7,898 nucleotides of DNA, taken from the NCBI GenBank assembly GCA_016781775.1, contig JADDPR010000450.1:1350-9247 (forward strand). Direction: 5' to 3'. This document shows positions 5,754 to 7,898 of the stretch, one piece after another. The position numbers and the translations under genes were made by a program. The notes under the pieces were generated by a model. It made no database searches. It was not told where the DNA came from and saw only the letters and a list, made by a program, of their open reading frames with translations. Source of the DNA: Rubrobacter sp. (GTDB taxonomy: Bacteria; Actinomycetota; Rubrobacteria; Rubrobacterales; Rubrobacteraceae). Position 1 is the stretch's first letter; each line of letters begins with the position of its first letter.

Positions 5754-6509
5754 ATGGGCAGACTGGACGGCAGGGTGGCGTTCGTGACCGGGGCGAGCCG
5801 GGGCATCGGCCTCGCGACGGCCCGGAGATTCGCCCAGGAAGGCGCGAGCGTGCGCCTCACGGACTTGCAGGGAGCCGAGGAGGCGGCGGATATCTTGAAG
5901 GCCGAGGGCCTGGAGGTCTCCGGGGCGCGCGTGGACGTCGCGAGCCGGGAGGAGGTCGAGGCCGCCGTGGGGGGGACGGCGGAGACTTACGGGCGGCTCG
6001 ACATCCTCGTCAACAACGCAGGCGTCACGCGCGACAACCTCCTCTTCAAGATGACCGACGAGGACTGGCGCACCGTGATGGAAGTCCACCTCATGGGGAC
6101 GTTTCTGTGCAGCCAGGCGGCTCAGAAGTATATGGTCGAGGGCGGGTACGGCAGGATCGTGAACGTCTCCTCCACCTCGGCTTTGGGCAACCGCGGCCAG
6201 GCCAACTACGCGGCGGCGAAGGCCGGGATACAGGGCTTCACGAAGACCCTCGCGATAGAGCTCGGGCGGTTCGGGATCACGGTGAACGCCGTTGCCCCCG
6301 GCTTTGTGGAGACGGAGATGACGCGCGCCGTGGCGACGAAGATGGGCGTGGAGTTCGAGGACTTCGTCGCCGAGAGGGCGAAGCTCATCCCGGTGGGCCG
6401 GAGCGGAAAACCCGAGGACATAGCGGCCTCGATCCTCTTCTTCGCCTCCGAAGAGGCCGGCTTCGTCAGCGGGCAGGTCTTGTACGCCGCGGGCGGGCCG
6501 AAGGCTTGA
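5754..6509 (+). CDS. SDR dehydrogenase, FabG/MFE2-like 3-oxoacyl (R)-reductase or (R)-3-hydroxyacyl dehydrogenase
   Basis: A classical 251-residue short-chain dehydrogenase. The cofactor loop is TGASRGIG (12-19), NNAG is at 87-90, and the catalytic Ser140, Tyr152 and Lys156 lie in NVSSTS and YAAAK. Asp37 closes the second beta strand, which in this family favours NAD(H) over NADP(H) and so favours an oxidative role. The position normally filled by the catalytic-tetrad Asn is His112 in VHLMGTF; a similar VHL(R)G motif occurs in peroxisomal MFE2 (HSD17B4) (R)-3-hydroxyacyl-CoA dehydrogenases. The C-terminal segment SGQVLYAAGG is typical of FabG-like enzymes. AGGAGG at the end of the preceding gene lies 8 bases before the ATG. 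It is also reminiscent of LvaD, the SDR of levulinate catabolism. The substrate is most likely a CoA or ACP thioester. Confidence 0.88.
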   Translation: MGRLDGRVAFVTGASRGIGLATARRFAQEGASVRLTDLQGAEEAADILKAEGLEVSGARVDVASREEVEAAVGGTAETYGRLDILVNNAGVTRDNLLFKMTDEDWRTVMEVHLMGTFLCSQAAQKYMVEGGYGRIVNVSSTSALGNRGQANYAAAKAGIQGFTKTLAIELGRFGITVNAVAPGFVETEMTRAVATKMGVEFEDFVAERAKLIPVGRSGKPEDIAASILFFASEEAGFVSGQVLYAAGGPKA

Positions 6510-6540
6510 ACGAGGACACGGAAGGGGTTCGGAGGCGGGC

Positions 6541-7188
6541 GTGGACGCTACGGTGCGGCGTGTGACCGTGATGGGACGGGGTGAGGCGACGGCGTCGCCG
6601 GACATGGTGGGCGTGCACTTGGGCGTTCGGACCGAGGCCGGGACGGCCCGGGAGGCGTTGGCGGAGAACAGCGCGCGGATGCGATCCCTGGTCGCCAGGC
6701 TCCGGGAGCTCGGCGTCGCCGACGGGGACGTCAGGACGGGCCAATTCGGCCTCTGGCCGCAGCACGACTACAGTGGGCGGGGCGCGAAAAGTTACCATGC
6801 CAGCAACTCCCTGACGGTCACGATCCGCGACGCCGGTCGGACCGGCGAGATGCTGGACAAGATCGTCGATGCCGGAGCGAACGACGTTTCTGGGGTCTTC
6901 TCGGGGGTCGAGGATGCCACCCCGCTCGAAGAAGCCGCGTTCTCCAGGGCGATCGCCAACGCCCGCGAGAGGGCCGAGCTCGCGGCCCGCGTGGTGGGCG
7001 CGAAGATCGGGTCGGTCCTCAGCATAAGCGAGGAGATCGGGGCGACGCCGCGCCCGTACCTCGAAGACCGGGCGGCGTTGGCGGCAGCCGCGCAAGAGGA
7101 CGTGCCCTTCCACCCGGACGAGGAGAAGGTCCATGCCCGGGTGCAGGTCACGTTCGAGTTGAAGACCGATGGGGAGGCCGCAACATGA
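6541..7188 (+). CDS. SIMPL-domain (DUF541) protein without signal peptide
   Basis: The 215-residue product fits the SIMPL/DUF541 family: an opening strand VTVMGRGEATASPDMV (8-23), a helix with repeated Arg/Ala/Leu (36-57), the LGVADGDVRTGQFGLWPQ block (57-74) and SYHASNSLTVTIRD (84-97). A long helix EEAAFSRAIANARERAELAA (130-149) follows, and a closing strand VHARVQVTFEL (197-207). Family members studied so far are mostly exported or periplasmic (for example BP26/OMP28 in Brucella, YggE in E. coli), with roles that remain unclear. Here no signal peptide or membrane segment precedes the domain, so a cytoplasmic location is inferred. The start is GTG with GGAGG 5 bases upstream. The stop overlaps the next gene's start as ATGA, so it is translationally coupled to a dehydratase subunit. 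Confidence 0.82.
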   Translation: MDATVRRVTVMGRGEATASPDMVGVHLGVRTEAGTAREALAENSARMRSLVARLRELGVADGDVRTGQFGLWPQHDYSGRGAKSYHASNSLTVTIRDAGRTGEMLDKIVDAGANDVSGVFSGVEDATPLEEAAFSRAIANARERAELAARVVGAKIGSVLSISEEIGATPRPYLEDRAALAAAAQEDVPFHPDEEKVHARVQVTFELKTDGEAAT

Positions 7189-7655
7189 ACATCATCGAAC
7201 GCTGGCGCTCACTCGTCGGGGCACGCAGCCAGAAGCCGGTCGCAAACGTGATCGAGCGTGGAGCGGTGAGGAGGTTCGCAGAAGCGATAGGCGACCCGAA
7301 CCCGCTCTATGTGGACGAGGCGGCCGCGAAGGCGAGCCGCTACGGCGGCCTCGTAGCCCCGCCGACCTTCCCGCGGACCCTCGAGTACGGACGGATCGAG
7401 GGCATGGACTGGCCGGACGCCGGTATGATCCACGGCGAGCACCAGGTCTCCTACGCGGGCCGCCCGCTCCTCGTCGGCGAGGAGCTCCTCTGCTACACGC
7501 AGTTCGAAGACTACTACGAGAAGCAGAGCCGTGGCGGCCTCCTCGGCTTTATCGTCATGGAGCGCTTCGGCGAGGGCCCCAACCGCGAACGCCGCTTCAC
7601 GATGCGCGACGTGGCCGTCATCACCCCCGCGCTCAGAAAGGCGCTGGGCGCGTGA
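7185..7655 (+). CDS. MaoC-like dehydratase, non-catalytic HadA/HadC-type subunit
   Basis: The 156-residue single hot-dog domain matches the MaoC N-terminal-type (FAS1-like) dehydratase family, as in mycobacterial HadA and HadC. The overhanging segment AIGDPNPLYVDE (34-45) aligns with the active loop GDxNPxH of hydratase 2 but has Tyr42 in place of the catalytic His. RYGGLVAPPTFPRTLEY (52-68) and HGEHQVSYAGRPLLVGEE (83-100) are other family blocks. In HadAB and HadBC the His-lacking subunit binds the acyl chain while HadB supplies Asp and His, so this protein probably pairs with the next gene product to dehydrate (R)-3-hydroxyacyl thioesters. The ATG overlaps the SIMPL stop by four bases, with GGGGAGG 7 bases upstream. 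Confidence 0.85.
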   Translation: MNIIERWRSLVGARSQKPVANVIERGAVRRFAEAIGDPNPLYVDEAAAKASRYGGLVAPPTFPRTLEYGRIEGMDWPDAGMIHGEHQVSYAGRPLLVGEELLCYTQFEDYYEKQSRGGLLGFIVMERFGEGPNRERRFTMRDVAVITPALRKALGA

Positions 7656-7669
7656 CGGGGGAGACGCGT

Positions 7670-7898
7670 ATGGCGCCGGCTTGGGAGGTCGGGGAGGAGT
7701 TGGAGGCGCGTACGCTCCCGCCGGTCACGCGGCTGCAGCTTATAAAGTACGCGGGGGCGTCGGGGGATTTCAACCCGATCCACACGGTAGACGAGGCCGC
7801 GGAGAAGGCCGGGCTGAAGGGCGTCATCGCCCACGGCATGCTCACGCTCGCCACCATGGGCCTCCTTTTCTCGCCGTACCTGGAGCACGGCTACGTCA
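7670..7898 (+). CDS. MaoC-like dehydratase, catalytic HadB-type subunit (3' end outside window)
   Basis: Only the first 76 residues are in the window; family members have about 140-150. SGDFNPIH (31-38) gives the catalytic Asp33 and His38 of hydratase 2/MaoC enzymes, and VIAHGMLTLATMG (52-64) is the next conserved block, very like mycobacterial HadB. It should add or remove water across (R)-3-hydroxyacyl and trans-2-enoyl thioesters, with the preceding gene product as partner. ATG 7670 is preferred because GGGGGAG lies 6 bases upstream. The in-frame GTG at 7652, which overlaps the previous stop as GTGA, is an alternative adding six residues. The frame stays open to the window edge. Confidence 0.85.
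   Translation, partial: MAPAWEVGEELEARTLPPVTRLQLIKYAGASGDFNPIHTVDEAAEKAGLKGVIAHGMLTLATMGLLFSPYLEHGYV

Larger units (their letters stand above)
3819..7898 (+). other. Six-gene acyl-CoA operon (runs past the window end)
   Basis: Six plus-strand genes follow with gaps of 3, 3, 31, -4 and 14 bases and no terminator between them. Their products are a kinase, two hydroxyacyl-CoA dehydrogenases of opposite expected stereochemistry, a SIMPL protein and both subunits of a hot-dog dehydratase. All enzymes fit one CoA- or ACP-thioester pathway. Co-transcription is inferred from spacing; comB, 52 bases upstream, may belong to it. Confidence 0.72.

Noticed and set aside
5490..6605. 371-residue minus-strand frame opposite the SDR gene
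   Set aside because: Shadow of two well-supported enzymes on the other strand, with no motif of its own.

Overview
The window is bacterial chromosomal DNA of high GC content. Several genes use AGG and ATA codons freely, and starts include ATG, GTG and TTG, many with a purine-rich Shine-Dalgarno site. Together with the gene families present, this suggests a deep-branching actinobacterium, most likely Rubrobacter or a relative. The lineage is an inference; no rRNA or other marker gene is present. No tRNA, rRNA, IS element, phage gene or CRISPR array was seen.

Left part (1-2740): separate, mostly unrelated small units. A four-helix membrane protein of unknown function (36-485, minus) has a leader that can form two tandem hairpins. 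An UlaG/UPF0173-type metallo-beta-lactamase-fold hydrolase (677-1543, minus) is transcribed divergently from a PAPS-type sulfotransferase (1724-2464, plus) that ends in a transmembrane helix. A 46-residue Lys/Ala/Gly-rich basic protein (2538-2678, minus) converges on the sulfotransferase, with a hairpin terminator between them.

Middle (2679-3766): a 329-base non-coding stretch holding a TATAAA box inside a perfect inverted repeat, then a ComB-family 2-phosphosulfolactate phosphatase that most likely starts at a TTG codon.

Right part (3819 to the window end): a tight six-gene plus-strand operon for acyl-CoA chemistry. In order it encodes an ACAD10/11- or LvaA-like kinase of the aminoglycoside-phosphotransferase fold, a 3-hydroxyacyl-CoA dehydrogenase of the (S)-specific Hbd type, a FabG/MFE2-like SDR dehydrogenase expected to be (R)-specific, a SIMPL-domain protein without a signal peptide, and a two-subunit MaoC hot-dog dehydratase. 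The dehydratase has a first subunit lacking the catalytic His and a second, cut by the window end, that carries the Asp/His pair, as in mycobacterial HadA/HadB. The genes lie 3, 3, 31, -4 and 14 bases apart, which implies co-transcription and partial translational coupling.

The most interesting idea is that the operon processes a hydroxyacyl-CoA by phosphorylation plus both (R)- and (S)-type hydroxyacyl-CoA steps, with an unexplained cytoplasmic SIMPL protein inside it. Nothing here clearly shows a new defence or mobile system; the left half is ordinary apart from a few small oddities.
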